From Meridianimarinicoccus roseus (GTDB taxonomy: Bacteria > Pseudomonadota > Alphaproteobacteria > Rhodobacterales > Rhodobacteraceae): DNA of 64,000 bases. The stretch lies in the NCBI RefSeq assembly GCF_003172915.1, contig NZ_QGKU01000012.1:62001-126000 (forward strand). The letters are read 5' to 3'. How positions within the stretch are numbered: the first letter of the stretch is position 1; every line of letters begins with the position of its first letter. The translations under genes were made by a program, and so were the position numbers. The notes under the pieces were generated by a model. The model was not told where the DNA came from, did not search any database, and saw only the letters and a program-made list of their open reading frames with translations. Below are positions 9,281 through 19,972 of this stretch, one piece after another.

Positions 9281-9937
9281 ATGTCTTTCACCAAATCAAT
9301 AAAGTCCGTTGTTGTCGCCGCCGCGCTGAGTGCCGCACCGGTTGTCTCGCATGCCGCAGGGTATTTCGGCGAGTTCTGGGACGCATCGTCGTCCTTCAGC
9401 ACCATCGACGCCGCAATCAGCTATGCGAATGGCAATGCGGCCACCGGCACCTTCCTTTCCACTGCGATCGACTATCCGGCGGGCAGCAGTGGTTCGGTCG
9501 GCGACAGCACGTCCCTGTCCAGTTTCCTCGGTGTGGACTTCCCCAGCTACAGCGGTTCCCTCCCGACATCGCTGAGCACCAGCGTCTTCCGCATTTCGGG
9601 CACGTTCCTGCCCGGTGCTGGCTCGAAGACCTATGGCGTGGGGTCGGATGACGGCTTTTCGCTGGTAATCGGTGGCTCGGAAGTCTCGCGCCAAAGCGCG
9701 CCGCGCGCCTTCGCCTACACCAACACCTTGTTCGATGCAGGGTCCGGCCCGGTCGATTTCGTTCTGACCTACTACGAGAACGGCGGGTTCACCGGTGTCG
9801 AGTTCACGATTGACAGCGTGATCGTCGACAGCAGCCTTGCCGCCGCGCAGGTGCCGCTGCCCGCGGCACTGCCGATGCTGGGGGCTGCGCTGGCCGGACT
9901 CGGTCTCGCGCGGCGTCGCCGCAAGGCCGTCATCTGA
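9281..9937 (+). CDS. VPLPA-CTERM sorting-domain exported protein with PA14-like region
   Basis: 218 residues. The first 25 form a signal peptide (KSVVVAAALSAAPVVSHA). The middle (about 100-185: FRISGTFLPG, YGVGSDDGFSLVIGG, FVLTYYENGGFTGVEF) resembles a PA14/GLEYA-type beta-sandwich, often carbohydrate-binding. The C-terminus is a sorting signal: VPLPAALPMLGAALAGLGLA, then RRRRKAVI. VPLPA-CTERM proteins are processed and anchored or released by exosortase D, often with exopolysaccharide genes; no exosortase is in this window. An AAGGAG ribosome binding site precedes the start, and a strong terminator follows. It appears to be a single-gene unit. Confidence 0.85.
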   Translation: MSFTKSIKSVVVAAALSAAPVVSHAAGYFGEFWDASSSFSTIDAAISYANGNAATGTFLSTAIDYPAGSSGSVGDSTSLSSFLGVDFPSYSGSLPTSLSTSVFRISGTFLPGAGSKTYGVGSDDGFSLVIGGSEVSRQSAPRAFAYTNTLFDAGSGPVDFVLTYYENGGFTGVEFTIDSVIVDSSLAAAQVPLPAALPMLGAALAGLGLARRRRKAVI

Positions 9938-10010
9938 TCTGTCCTTCGGGTTTTCTGGTTCCGCTGTTTCTTCCCCAAGTTGTTCATCGTTTCCGAGTTG
10001 GAGCCAGTCC

Positions 10011-10043
10011 GCGCCGCCAGATCCACTCTGGCGGCGCATTTTT
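10011..10043 (+). terminator. Rho-independent terminator after the VPLPA-CTERM gene
   Basis: GCGCCGCCAG (10011-10020) pairs perfectly with CTGGCGGCGC (10028-10037) around a 7-base loop, directly followed by ATTTTT. This is a textbook intrinsic terminator, about 75 bp past the stop codon. Confidence 0.85.
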
Positions 10044-10194
10044 GTGCGCGGGTCGCAAGGCGACGGCAATTCACGCGGCACGGATGCATCAATCCGGACG
10101 AGAAGGCTCGCGCGATTGCCTCTTGGGGTTTTCGGTTCATCTTTGCGTGTCAGCTTTAAGGGAAGGAGGGGCCATCGTCAGGAAAGGTGCCCAG

Positions 10195-10449
10195 ATGACT
10201 GATGCAACCAACGTCCAGATCGCCTTCACGCCCGCGCTCGATCTTGCGCTCGACCAGTTTTTTGCCGGGGTCGGGTTCGGCTTCAACCCGGCGCAGATGC
10301 GGCGCAGCATTCGCCGCGATGCGTTGCGCCTGAACGCCAAGTCGGATGCCGAACTGTCCCGGCTGGGGATTTCGCGGGCCGATATTCCGGCCTATGTGCT
10401 ACGCCACCGGTTGCCTGCTCATGCACCCGTGCTGCGACGCCGGGCCTGA
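10195..10449 (+). CDS. Small DUF1127-like protein
   Basis: 84 residues from an ATG preceded by GGAAAGG; longer frames upstream have no supporting ribosome binding site. The C-terminal half (SDAELSRLGISRADIPAYVLR) matches the pattern of DUF1127 proteins, which end in a 'L.D.GI.R.DI'-type helix and in Rhodobacter are linked to stress responses and RNA turnover. The N-terminal half (FTPALDLALDQFFAGVGFGF) is not recognisable. No membrane segment or metal motif is seen. The gene stands alone between a terminator and lipA, so its role is open. Confidence 0.6.
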   Translation: MTDATNVQIAFTPALDLALDQFFAGVGFGFNPAQMRRSIRRDALRLNAKSDAELSRLGISRADIPAYVLRHRLPAHAPVLRRRA

Positions 10450-10595
10450 CCGGCGGCGCGTCGGGTCGACGCGCGACCCCAGCATCCGGCGGCGCACACC
10501 GGACGGACTATGTGTGGCGGGGCAAGCGGCCATGCGGATTTGGCGCAGGACAAGCGTGCGCTAGGCTCTTATAAGGGCACGCAGAGGAGACCAGA

Positions 10596-11546
10596 ATGCG
10601 CGATCTGAAAATTCCCGAACAGCGGCACCCGGAAAAGGCACACCGCCCCGTCAACCCGCAACCCAAGAAGCCGTCCTGGATCCGCGTCAAAGCGCCGGTA
10701 TCGGATGGCTACAAGAAGACCGCCCGCATCATGCGGGAACACAAGCTGACCACCGTCTGCGAAGAGGCCGGTTGCCCGAACGCGGGCGAATGCTGGTCGC
10801 AGGGTCACGCTACCATGATGATCATGGGCGAGATCTGCACCCGGGGCTGCACGTTCTGCAATGTCGCCACCGGACGGCCCGATGCGCTTGACGTGTTCGA
10901 GCCGGGCCGCGTCGCCGATGCGGTGCAGAAGCTGGGCCTGAACCATGTCGTCATAACCAGCGTGGACCGCGACGACCTCGATGATGGCGGGGCGGAGCAT
11001 TTCGCCCAGACCATCCGCGCCGTGCGGCACCGCAGCCCCGACACCACGATCGAGATCCTGACACCCGACTTCCTGAAGTGCGAGCCGTCCGCGCTGGAAA
11101 CCGTGGTCGCCGCACGGCCGGATGTGTTCAATCACAATCTGGAAACCGTCCCCGGCCTCTATCAGGAGGTGCGCCCTGGCGCGCGGTACTTCCATTCGCT
11201 TCGGCTGCTGCAGCGCGTGAAGGAACTGGACCCGATGATGTTCACCAAGTCGGGGATCATGGTGGGACTGGGCGAGGAACGCGCACAAGTACTTCAGGTG
11301 ATGGATGACATGCGCTCTGCCGGGATCGATTTCCTGACAATCGGCCAGTATCTTCAGCCGACGCCGCATCATCACCGGGTGGATCGCTTCATCACGCCGG
11401 AGGAATTCCAGTCCTACGAAAAGGCGGCTTACAACAAGGGCTTCCTGATGGTCTCAGCCACGCCGCTGACGCGGTCGAGCTACCATGCCGGGGACGATTT
11501 CGCGCGTCTGCGCTCCGCCCGTCAGGCGAAGCTGGCCAAGGCCTGA
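10596..11546 (+). CDS. lipA: Lipoyl synthase
   Basis: 316 residues. This radical-SAM enzyme inserts two sulfurs into octanoyl groups on lipoyl-dependent enzymes. The auxiliary cluster motif [12 protein letters not shown], the radical-SAM motif CTRGCTFC and the C-terminal RSSYHAGDD serine ligand motif are all present, so both 4Fe-4S clusters should form. GAGGAG precedes the ATG. lipB is not adjacent. The gene converges with the diheme cytochrome gene. Confidence 0.98.
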   Translation: MRDLKIPEQRHPEKAHRPVNPQPKKPSWIRVKAPVSDGYKKTARIMREHKLTTVCEEAGCPNAGECWSQGHATMMIMGEICTRGCTFCNVATGRPDALDVFEPGRVADAVQKLGLNHVVITSVDRDDLDDGGAEHFAQTIRAVRHRSPDTTIEILTPDFLKCEPSALETVVAARPDVFNHNLETVPGLYQEVRPGARYFHSLRLLQRVKELDPMMFTKSGIMVGLGEERAQVLQVMDDMRSAGIDFLTIGQYLQPTPHHHRVDRFITPEEFQSYEKAAYNKGFLMVSATPLTRSSYHAGDDFARLRSARQAKLAKA

Positions 11547-11564
11547 GGCGCAGGGCCTGCCCGG

Positions 11565-12470
11565 TCAGCCGCCGCCGTCCAGCGGCGCGACCGGCGGCAG
11601 CGCCTTGAGATACGCGGCGATGGCTTGCCTGTCTCCGTCCGGCAGGCGGGCCAGGTTCTGAACCACGCGCGCCATGTGCCCGCCCGCTGAATCGTAGTCG
11701 GGCGTGAAGCCTGTGCCGAGGTAATAGGCGATGTCGGTCGCGGACCAGTCCAGCGCACCGGGGGTGATGTTCGGGATGCTGCCCTTGCCCGACGGGTTCG
11801 GCGCGCCGCCCATCCAGCGACCCTTCACCAGCCCTCCAAAGGCATTGCGCGGGGTGTGGCATTCGGCGCAATGGCTCAGCGCCTCGACGAGGTAGCGGCC
11901 GCGCGCGAGGCTTTCGGTATCTGCCGCACCCAATACGAATTCGTCGTCGAGGTTCATCCATTTCCAGACGGCCACGCTGCGCCGGATCGAGAACGGGAAG
12001 CTCAACTCGTGCCCGGCGCTCGGGGTTTGGTCCGCTGGAAGCGTCCGCATGAATGCCCAAAGATCCGCGATGTCCGCATCGGTCATGTGGGCATAACTGG
12101 GATATGGGAAGGCGGGATAGTAGTGTCGCCCCTGCGGGCTGACACCATTGCGCAGCGCCGTGGCAAAGTCCTCGAAGCTCCATCCGCCGATGCCGACCTG
12201 CTGGTCGGTCGATATGTTGGGAGCGACGAATGTCCCGAAGTCGGACGGAAACCGCTGCCCGCCCGCCAGCGTCAAAAGCGCGTCGCCCTCGGCTTCGGGC
12301 GCGGCGTGACACGATGCGCAGCCCGCGGCCCAGAACACCTGTTCCGCGGCGGCGGCGTCGCCATCGCCCGCCGCCGCCGAAAGATCATCCGACGAAAGCC
12401 GCTGCCCGCCCGTCACGAACCAGGCTCCGGCCGCTCCCGCGAGCAAGATCGCGCCGAGCAGACGTATCAC
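11565..12470 (-). CDS. Membrane-anchored diheme cytochrome c
   Basis: 301 residues with an N-terminal hydrophobic segment (LLGAILLAGAAGAWFV) that anchors or exports it. Two c-type heme sites, CASCH near residue 52 and CAECH near residue 199, each begin a cytochrome c domain; later methionines (for example AGGHMARVV) could be axial ligands. The domain pair resembles the cytochrome subunits of periplasmic alcohol or aldehyde dehydrogenases, suggesting an electron-transfer role. It lies 61 bp downstream of the cytochrome c' gene on the same strand, and the two probably share a transcript. The redox partner is not known. Confidence 0.85.
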   Translation of the reverse strand: MIRLLGAILLAGAAGAWFVTGGQRLSSDDLSAAAGDGDAAAAEQVFWAAGCASCHAAPEAEGDALLTLAGGQRFPSDFGTFVAPNISTDQQVGIGGWSFEDFATALRNGVSPQGRHYYPAFPYPSYAHMTDADIADLWAFMRTLPADQTPSAGHELSFPFSIRRSVAVWKWMNLDDEFVLGAADTESLARGRYLVEALSHCAECHTPRNAFGGLVKGRWMGGAPNPSGKGSIPNITPGALDWSATDIAYYLGTGFTPDYDSAGGHMARVVQNLARLPDGDRQAIAAYLKALPPVAPLDGGG

Positions 12471-12531
12471 AGGCGTGCCCCGCTGCGCGCGTATCGGGCG
12501 CCCTGCCGGGACCCTTCAGACCCGCGCAAGA

Positions 12532-12993
12532 TCAACTGGACGGCTGGCGGTGCGCGTCATGGCAGGCGCCGCAGGCCTTGCCCACCGCGCCGACCGCCGG
12601 TCCGAGGGCGGATTGTCCCTCGTCGGCGACCTCTTCAAGCTGCTCGGCGGCCTTGCCGAAGGCATCCCATTTGGCAAGGAAGTCGGCGCGGTCGTCCCAG
12701 ATCGAGGGCAGCGCGCGGGTGCCGTCGATCGCCATGTTGTCCGACCCCTCGGGCCATAGAGGCGCCTGGTGAAGTTCGGAAATCGTTTCGAGGTTCTCTG
12801 CCGCGAGCTCGGCAAGCGCCGCGTCATAGGCGACCTCGCCCTTGGCCATACCGCCCAGAACGCCGAGGTTGAGAGCCATGATCCGGAACTGGCCCTGGCG
12901 CGCCTTCAGCGCGGCCTCGAAATCCTGTGCGAAGGCAAGGCCCGGCGCAGTGGCCAGTGCGGCAGACAAGCAAATAGCGTGGGAAATCTTCAT
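12532..12993 (-). CDS. Cytochrome c' (c-556 family)
   Basis: 153 residues. Signal peptide MKISHAICLSAALATAPGLAFA with cleavage before QDFEAALKARQ. The body is a four-helix bundle, with the single heme motif CGACH eleven residues from the C-terminus, as in cytochromes c' and c-556. These periplasmic proteins carry electrons or bind NO. AGG lies before the ATG at 12993, which is preferred over an upstream in-frame ATG because the signal peptide begins there. It is first in a probable two-gene unit with the diheme cytochrome. Confidence 0.88.
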   Translation of the reverse strand: MKISHAICLSAALATAPGLAFAQDFEAALKARQGQFRIMALNLGVLGGMAKGEVAYDAALAELAAENLETISELHQAPLWPEGSDNMAIDGTRALPSIWDDRADFLAKWDAFGKAAEQLEEVADEGQSALGPAVGAVGKACGACHDAHRQPSS

Positions 12994-13082
12994 GGAACCC
13001 TCCTGTTGGTGACGCCACGGTATCGGGAAACCGCGGTTGCACAACAAAAAGGGCGGTCAGGCGTGTTCACAGGGTTGTGAGC

Positions 13083-13622
13083 CTAGTCGGTGAACCGAAC
13101 CTTGCCGATGTGGTCGAGGTTGCGGTTGCGCTGCGCGTAATCGATGCCGTAGCCGACGACGAATTCGTCCGGGATCTCGAACCCTATCCAGTCGGCCCGG
13201 AAATCGACCTCGCGGCGCGCGGGCTTGTCGAGAAGGGCGATGGCCCGAAGGCTGGCCGGCGCCCGCGCCTGTAGCAGAGCGACCACATGGCTGAGCGTGA
13301 AGCCGGTATCCACGAGGTCCTCGACCACCAGCACGTGCCGGCCCGCGATTTCGCCCGACAGATCCTTGACGATCCGCACCTCGCGCGAGGACACCATCGC
13401 GTTGCCGTAGGACGACGCCTCAATGAAATCGACTTCGATATCCATCTGCAACTCGCGCACCAGATCGGCGATGAAGATGAACGATCCGCGCAGCAGGCCG
13501 ACGACGACCAGCTTGTCGACGCCCGCGTAATGCCTCTCGATCTCGCGTGACAGGGCCTCGATCCGCGCGGCGATGGACTTTGCCGAGATGAGCTGGTCGA
13601 TGACATACGGTCGGTCTGACAT
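13083..13622 (-). CDS. hpt: Hypoxanthine phosphoribosyltransferase
   Basis: 179 residues from the ATG at 13622, with GGGGA before it. A purine salvage enzyme that makes IMP from hypoxanthine and PRPP. The PRPP loop is [14 protein letters not shown], the substrate region includes [15 protein letters not shown], and the C-terminal [19 protein letters not shown] is typical of the family. It is divergent from the COQ10-like gene, with 70 bp between the starts. Confidence 0.95.
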   Translation of the reverse strand: MSDRPYVIDQLISAKSIAARIEALSREIERHYAGVDKLVVVGLLRGSFIFIADLVRELQMDIEVDFIEASSYGNAMVSSREVRIVKDLSGEIAGRHVLVVEDLVDTGFTLSHVVALLQARAPASLRAIALLDKPARREVDFRADWIGFEIPDEFVVGYGIDYAQRNRNLDHIGKVRFTD

Positions 13623-13692
13623 ATCGTCCCCTTGATTTTGCAGCCCGACTTTAAGATATGAGCGCCCACTGTCTCGCGACAAAAGGACCGAC

Positions 13693-14163
13693 ATGCCGAG
13701 CCACGCGGAACATCGCAAGATGCCATACAGCGCCGACCAGATGTACGATCTGGTCGCGGATGTGGACTCCTACCCGCAATTCCTGCCCTGGTGCGCCGCC
13801 GCGCGCATCCGGTCGCGCACCGAGAAGGGCGACCGCGAGGTGATGGATGCGGACCTCGTCATCAGCTTCAAGGTGTTCCGCGAACGCTTCGGAAGCCGGG
13901 TGACGCTGTGGACCGACCGCAGCCGCATCGACACCGAATACCTCGACGGCCCGTTCCGTTACCTGAAGTCGAAATGGCTGTTCACTCCGGCCGAGGATGG
14001 AGGGTGCATCGTCGATTTCGATGTCGATTTCGAATTCCGCAACCGGATGCTGCAAGGGGTGATCGGGCTGGTGTTCAACGAAGCGATGCACCGCATCGTG
14101 CATGCTTTCGAAAAGCGGGCCGCCGCGCTTTACGGCTCAGGCGCCGCCAAGATGCGCGAGTAG
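13693..14163 (+). CDS. COQ10/RatA-like START-domain protein
   Basis: 156 residues. The early [24 protein letters not shown] and the [27 protein letters not shown] helix are hallmarks of the COQ10/RatA family (START/SRPBCC fold). Mitochondrial and alphaproteobacterial members bind ubiquinone and support respiration; the E. coli homologue was named RatA. No partner RatB gene lies beside it, so the COQ10 role is more likely. Its 3' end overlaps the end of the convergent cinA gene by 27 bp. Confidence 0.9.
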   Translation: MPSHAEHRKMPYSADQMYDLVADVDSYPQFLPWCAAARIRSRTEKGDREVMDADLVISFKVFRERFGSRVTLWTDRSRIDTEYLDGPFRYLKSKWLFTPAEDGGCIVDFDVDFEFRNRMLQGVIGLVFNEAMHRIVHAFEKRAAALYGSGAAKMRE

Positions 14164-14613
14164 CAGCCGAAGGGCATGGGCGACGGTCGCCTCGCGCACC
14201 GCGCCGCGCCCCAGCGGGCCGAAGTCGACCGTTTCCGTGCGTGTCGCGCAGCCCCGCGACGCCAGCCCGAAGCAGACCCGGCCTTCCGGTTTCCCGGCGC
14301 TGCCTCCGCCGGGCCCAGCGATACCCGTGACAGATACTGCGACCGCCGCGTCCGACCGGGCCAGCGCGCCCTCGGCCATCTCTCGCGCGACCGGCTCCGA
14401 CACCGCGCCATGCGCCGCAAGGGTCGCCCCGCTGACGCCCAGTATCTGCTGCTTGGCCGCGTTGGTATAGGTGATGAAGCCGCGGTCGAAAATCGCGGAC
14501 GACCCCGGAATATCGGTGATTGCGCCGCCGATCAGCCCGCCGGTGCAGCTTTCGGCAGTGGCCAGCATGACGCCCCGCGCGCGCGCGGCGTCCAGAACGG
14601 CCTGCGCGCTCAT
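14137..14613 (-). CDS. cinA: CinA C-terminal-type nicotinamide-nucleotide amidase
   Basis: 158 residues, only the amidase (PncC/CinA-C) domain without the N-terminal COG1058 domain. It deamidates nicotinamide mononucleotide to nicotinate mononucleotide for NAD recycling. The motif LATAESCTGGLIGGAIT and the later VTGIAGPGGGS are characteristic. The start overlaps the pgpA stop as ATGA, so it is the last gene of ispDF-pgpA-cinA. Its end overlaps the COQ10-like gene on the other strand. Confidence 0.93.
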   Translation of the reverse strand: MSAQAVLDAARARGVMLATAESCTGGLIGGAITDIPGSSAIFDRGFITYTNAAKQQILGVSGATLAAHGAVSEPVAREMAEGALARSDAAVAVSVTGIAGPGGGSAGKPEGRVCFGLASRGCATRTETVDFGPLGRGAVREATVAHALRLLLAHLGGA

Positions 14614-15110
14614 GCGCCCAGAACTCCGTGCGCCACGAAGGCGGCTGCTGCGACGCCAAGCGCGGCCATCAGCCCCGCGATCACATCGTCGAGCATGACG
14701 CCTGCCGCGCCGGGCTGCCGGTCTGCCCAACCCACCGGGCCTGGCTTCCAGATATCGAACAGGCGGAACAGAACGAAGGCGCCAACCCAGCCCGGCCAGG
14801 GAAAGACCCACGGGTCGGCCCCCGCGTGCCACAGCCCGCCTGACAGCGGCATCAGTGCGATCCAGATGCCCACGGCCTCGTCGATGACGATCTCGCCGGG
14901 GTCATGCGCGCCGGTCGCGCGTTCCTCAGCACGCGCGGCCCACCAGCCAAGCCCGAGCGCGACGAGCGTGCCCAGCACCAGAAGCGGAAACCCGCCCGCC
15001 ACATGCAGCGCGTAGCCCGCGGGCAGGGCGGCAGCGCTGCCCCATGTGCCCGGGGCTGGGCGCAGCAGGCCGACATAGCCCAGCGTGGCGATGGCGCGGC
15101 TGGCCCTCAT
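14610..15110 (-). CDS. pgpA: Phosphatidylglycerophosphatase A
   Basis: 166 residues. PgpA dephosphorylates phosphatidylglycerol phosphate in the inner membrane. Family features are [16 protein letters not shown], the [17 protein letters not shown] acidic motif, [15 protein letters not shown] and [11 protein letters not shown] near the end, within several membrane helices. The ATG at 15110 overlaps the ispDF stop by four bases and its stop overlaps cinA, so all three genes are translationally coupled. Confidence 0.94.
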   Translation of the reverse strand: MRASRAIATLGYVGLLRPAPGTWGSAAALPAGYALHVAGGFPLLVLGTLVALGLGWWAARAEERATGAHDPGEIVIDEAVGIWIALMPLSGGLWHAGADPWVFPWPGWVGAFVLFRLFDIWKPGPVGWADRQPGAAGVMLDDVIAGLMAALGVAAAAFVAHGVLGA

Positions 15111-16270
15111 GGCGCCAGAAGCGTCGCGGTGGCCAGCGCCGCGATCCCTTCGCCCCGCCCGGTGAAGCCCAGCCGTTCCGACGTTGTGGCCTTCACGCTG
15201 ATGCGGTCGTCCGTCAGCCCCATTATGCGCGCCAGTTCGGCCTGCATGGCGGTCGCGTGGGGTCCGATCTTGGGCAACTCGCAGACCAGCGTGCAATCGA
15301 CATTGCTTATGGTAAAGCCGCGCGCGGCGGCCAGGTCCACCGCGTGGCGCAGGAAGATGTCCGATGCCGCGCCTTTCCAGCGCGGATCGGAGGGCGGGAA
15401 GTGCCGCCCTATATCGCCTTCGGCCAGAGCGCCGTAGATCGCATCGGTTATCGCGTGCATTCCCACATCCGCGTCCGAATGCCCGTCCAGCGCGTGAATG
15501 TGCGGCACGCGCACGCCGCACAGGACCACATGGTCGCCGTCGCGGAACCGATGCACGTCGAACCCGTTGCCAAGGCGAATGTCCATGCTCTTTCGTGCCT
15601 CGCCGCGCCGCGCCAGCAGCGCCTCGGCCCGGGCGAAATCGCCGGGCAGGGTGATCTTGATGTTGTCCTCATCCCCTTCGACGATGGCGACGTCAAGCCC
15701 CGCGGCCAGTGCCACCGCCACATCGTCCGCAGCGCCCCCGGGATGTGCGGCATGGGCGGCGACGATCGCGTCCAGCGCGAAGCCCTGCGGTGTCTGCGCG
15801 CGGAACAGCCCCGCGCGATCCTGCAGTCCGGCTACCGCACCGTCTGCGCCGCGCCACAGCGCATCGGTCACCGCCAGCGCGGGGGCGGCACCGGGCGCGC
15901 GGTCAAGCCCGGCCAGCACGCGGTCGATCAGCGCGGCTGCCACCAGCGGTCTTGCCGCGTCGTGGATCAGTACGCGGGTGGTGCCGGGTGCAACGGCGTC
16001 GAGCCCGGCGCGCACCGACGCGTCGCGTGTCGCGCCGCCGGTCACGCAGCGCAGCGCACAGCCTTCGGGCACATCGATCATCGCCGTGAACAGATCGGCG
16101 TCATCAGGATGCAGCACCACGACAAGTTGCGCGACACGCGGGTGCGCGGCAAGCGCAGCCAATGTGCAGCCCAGCACGGTCTTCCCGCCAAGCGGCTGAT
16201 ATTGTTTCGGGGTTTGCCCGCCTGCACGGGTGCCTCGCCCGGCGGCCACGACGATGGCTGCAACCGTCAT
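15107..16270 (-). CDS. ispDF: Bifunctional IspD/IspF isoprenoid synthesis enzyme
   Basis: 387 residues. Residues 1-228 are IspD ([16 protein letters not shown] nucleotide loop; [16 protein letters not shown]), which makes CDP-methylerythritol. From about 229 on is IspF ([30 protein letters not shown] zinc site; [14 protein letters not shown]), which cyclises the next intermediate. The fusion spans two non-consecutive steps of the MEP pathway and is common in alphaproteobacteria. It heads the operon with pgpA and cinA and is divergent from dusB. Confidence 0.97.
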   Translation of the reverse strand: MTVAAIVVAAGRGTRAGGQTPKQYQPLGGKTVLGCTLAALAAHPRVAQLVVVLHPDDADLFTAMIDVPEGCALRCVTGGATRDASVRAGLDAVAPGTTRVLIHDAARPLVAAALIDRVLAGLDRAPGAAPALAVTDALWRGADGAVAGLQDRAGLFRAQTPQGFALDAIVAAHAAHPGGAADDVAVALAAGLDVAIVEGDEDNIKITLPGDFARAEALLARRGEARKSMDIRLGNGFDVHRFRDGDHVVLCGVRVPHIHALDGHSDADVGMHAITDAIYGALAEGDIGRHFPPSDPRWKGAASDIFLRHAVDLAAARGFTISNVDCTLVCELPKIGPHATAMQAELARIMGLTDDRISVKATTSERLGFTGRGEGIAALATATLLAP

Positions 16271-16347
16271 TCTGCTCTCCTTGTTGTGCCATTCGGTTTA
16301 TGGCCTGCCCCCGCCGGTGACAATGCGGTGCAGGCCGCATGTCACTT

Positions 16348-16364
16348 TGCACAAAAAGTATGCA
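16348..16364 (+). promoter_or_regulatory. Candidate NtrC-binding dyad upstream of dusB-ntrBC
   Basis: TGCAC, seven bases, then ATGCA: one mismatch from the classical NtrC dyad TGCAC-N7-GTGCA at the correct length of 17. It sits within a wider TTTGCA...TGCAAA inverted repeat (16346-16366), about 94 bp before the dusB start, in the gap shared with ispDF. A perfect 12-bp palindrome GGCGAATTCGCC follows at 16379-16390. This points to autoregulation of the ntr operon; the consensus used is the enteric one, so it needs testing. Confidence 0.4.
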
Positions 16365-16457
16365 AACGGTGTTTTTGGGGCGAATTCGCCTTGCGGGAGC
16401 TTTGCGCCTGTCGGAGTTACTCTCTACCAGTTGATAAAGCGCATAAGGTTTGAGCAA

Positions 16458-17437
<980 letters not shown>

Positions 17438-17441
<4 letters not shown>

Positions 17442-18523
17442 GCGATCCGCGCTGGGGAGAAACGCTTTGGGCTTCGTTGCCGGTGCCGGCCCTTCTGCTC
17501 GAACGGGACGACAGCATCGCCGACATCACGCCGGCGGCCGAGTTCTTCCTGAATACATCGGCCAAGTCGCTGCGCGGCAAGCCGGTATGGGACAAGCTTA
17601 TGGTTGCCGCCCCGCTGGAACAGGCCTTTGCCCGCGTGCGGCGCGACCGGGCGGACCTGTTCATCAACGACGTGGACGTAGGGAGCGGTAACCGCCCGCC
17701 GGTACAGTGCAACATCCAGATCGGGCTTCTGTCGGACCAGTCTGGCCGCGTGCTCGTGATGTTCGAACCGCGCCAGATCGCCGACCGCATGGACCGCGCC
17801 AATTCGGTCAAGGCCGCCGCGAAATCGGCGATAGGCATGGCCGAGATGCTGGCGCACGAGATCAAGAACCCGCTGGCGGGCATCGCGGGGGCGGCGCAGC
17901 TTCTTGCAATGGGCTTGTCAGGCGAGGACCGCGAGTTGACCGACCTCATCGTCGGCGAGACGCGGCGCATTTCCAAGCTGCTTGAACAGGTGGAGCAGTT
18001 CGGCAATCTCAGCCCACCGCAGCGCAAGGTGGTCAATGTGCACGACCTGCTGGACCGGGCGCGCAAGTCGGCCGCACTCGGTGTCGCCGCGCGCATGAAG
18101 ATCGTGGAGAATTACGACCCGTCGCTGCCCAACACCTATGTCGACGGCGACCAGATGCTGCAGGTGTTCCAGAACCTGATGAAGAACGCGGCCGAGGCGG
18201 CCGATGCCACGTCGGGCGGGGTCATCACGATCCACACGTTCTATGACGTGTCGCTGCGGCTGCGCAAACGGGACGGGTCCGACGCGCCGCTGCCGCTGCA
18301 GGTCGAGATCATCGACGACGGACCGGGCCTGCCGCCCGAGATCGCCGACGACATCTTCGATCCGTTCGTGTCAGGGCGCGAGAACGGCACCGGCCTTGGG
18401 CTCGCGCTCGTATCGAAGATCATTTCCGAACATGACGGTTGGATCGGTGTGGAAAGCGTGCCTGGGCGCACCGTGTTCCGCATCTCGCTGCCCGTCGCAC
18501 CCAAAGATCTGGAGGATACCTGA
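17438..18523 (+). CDS. ntrB: Nitrogen regulation histidine kinase NtrB
   Basis: 361 residues, soluble. An N-terminal PAS-like domain (about 10-120) precedes the phosphoacceptor box [15 protein letters not shown] with H140, then N box [13 protein letters not shown] and G boxes DDGPGLPP and [10 protein letters not shown]. NtrB phosphorylates NtrC when nitrogen is low, under PII control. It is coupled to dusB by ATGA and to ntrC by a TGATG junction. Confidence 0.97.
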
Positions 18524-19890
18524 TGGACGGCACAGTCCTTGTCGCCGATGACGACCGCACGATCCGCACCGTGCTGACGCAGGCACTCACGCGGGCCGGC
18601 TGCAAGGTGCACGCCACGTCCTCGCTGATGACGCTGATGCGCTGGGTGGAAGAAGGCAAGGGTGACCTGGTGATCTCGGATGTGATCATGCCTGACGGCA
18701 ACGGGCTCGAGACGCTGCCGAAGATCAGCGCGGAGCGGCCGGGGCTGCCGGTGATCGTGATCTCGGCCCAGAACACAATCATGACGGCGATCCAGGCCGC
18801 CGAGGCGGATGCCTTCGACTACCTGCCCAAGCCGTTCGACCTGCCGGACCTGATGAAGCGCGCCTCGCGCGCGCTGGAGGTCAAGCGCCGTGCGCCCAGC
18901 CCACGAAAGGGCGCGCCCGAGGCCGAGTCGGACGAGTTGCCGCTGGTCGGGCGCACGCCGGCCATGCAGGCGCTCTACCGGCTTGTGGCACGGGTGATGA
19001 ACACCGAGCTTCCGGTCATGATCACGGGCGAAAGCGGTACCGGCAAGTCGCTGATCGCGCGCGCGATCCACGATTTCTCGGATCGGCGCACGATGCCGTT
19101 CGTCGTGGCCTCGGCGGCCGATCTTGCCGGTGTCGACGGGCCCGCGAACCTGATCGCGCGGGCGCGCGGCGGCTCGGTGCTGTTCGACGAGGTGGGCGAT
19201 TTCGACGCTGACACGCAGGCCCGCATCGTGAGGATGCTGGACAGTTTCGGGGACCATTCGCCGCGCGTGATGGCCAGTTCGCAAAACGACCTGTCAGACC
19301 GGATCGACGACGGCGCGTTCCGGCAGGACCTGTTCTACCGCCTGTCGGGCGTCGTGATCGCGGTGCCCGCGCTGCGCGAACGGGTGGACGATATCCCGCT
19401 GCTGGCGGAGCATTTCCTGGCACGGGCAGAACGCGAAGGCGCCCCGGCACGGCGCTTCAGCGACCCGGCGATGGAGATGATCCGATCCTACAGCTGGCCG
19501 GGCAACGTGCGCCAACTTGGAAATACGGTGAGGCGTCTTGTGGTGACCAGCCCGGAGGACGAGATCACGAAAAGCGACGTGGATCACGTGCTCGGCAACC
19601 AGCCGGCGATGGAGCCGCTGGGCGGACGGCCCGACGGAGACAAGCTGTCGGCGTCGGTTGGGGCGCATCTGCGGCGCTATTTCGACCTGCATGGCGGCGT
19701 GCTGCCGCCGCCGGGCCTGTACCAGCGGATCCTGCGCGAGGTGGAAACCCCGCTGATCGAGATCGCGCTGGACGCCACGGGCGGCAACCAGGCGAAGTGC
19801 GCCGATCTGCTGGGAATCAACCGGAACACGCTGCGCAAGAAGATCACCGAACTGGATATCCGCGTGACACGCCGCCGAAAGTTGATGTAA
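18523..19890 (+). CDS. ntrC: Nitrogen response regulator NtrC lacking GAFTGA
   Basis: 455 residues: receiver domain with phosphoacceptor D53 ([12 protein letters not shown]), AAA+ domain with Walker A GESGTGKS and Walker [11 protein letters not shown], and a Fis-type helix-turn-helix at the C-terminus ([20 protein letters not shown]). The L1 loop that carries GAFTGA, needed to contact sigma54, is missing: [19 protein letters not shown] runs straight to Walker B. Rhodobacter capsulatus NtrC shows the same deletion and activates sigma70-type polymerase. GGAGG precedes the ATG, whose A is the last base of the ntrB stop. Confidence 0.97.
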   Translation: MDGTVLVADDDRTIRTVLTQALTRAGCKVHATSSLMTLMRWVEEGKGDLVISDVIMPDGNGLETLPKISAERPGLPVIVISAQNTIMTAIQAAEADAFDYLPKPFDLPDLMKRASRALEVKRRAPSPRKGAPEAESDELPLVGRTPAMQALYRLVARVMNTELPVMITGESGTGKSLIARAIHDFSDRRTMPFVVASAADLAGVDGPANLIARARGGSVLFDEVGDFDADTQARIVRMLDSFGDHSPRVMASSQNDLSDRIDDGAFRQDLFYRLSGVVIAVPALRERVDDIPLLAEHFLARAEREGAPARRFSDPAMEMIRSYSWPGNVRQLGNTVRRLVVTSPEDEITKSDVDHVLGNQPAMEPLGGRPDGDKLSASVGAHLRRYFDLHGGVLPPPGLYQRILREVETPLIEIALDATGGNQAKCADLLGINRNTLRKKITELDIRVTRRRKLM

Positions 19891-19972
19891 ACCGGCCACA
19901 GGGCGTTGCCCTTTTGCCGCAGGTTGCGCCCGTCCGTTCGGGTCCGCAACCCCATCAGCCTTGAGGAGCTTC

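Noticed and set aside
10456-10474. 7-bp hairpin GCGCGTC/GACGCGC after the DUF1127-like gene.
   Set aside because: No T run follows, so it is not called as a terminator; chance in high-GC sequence is likely.
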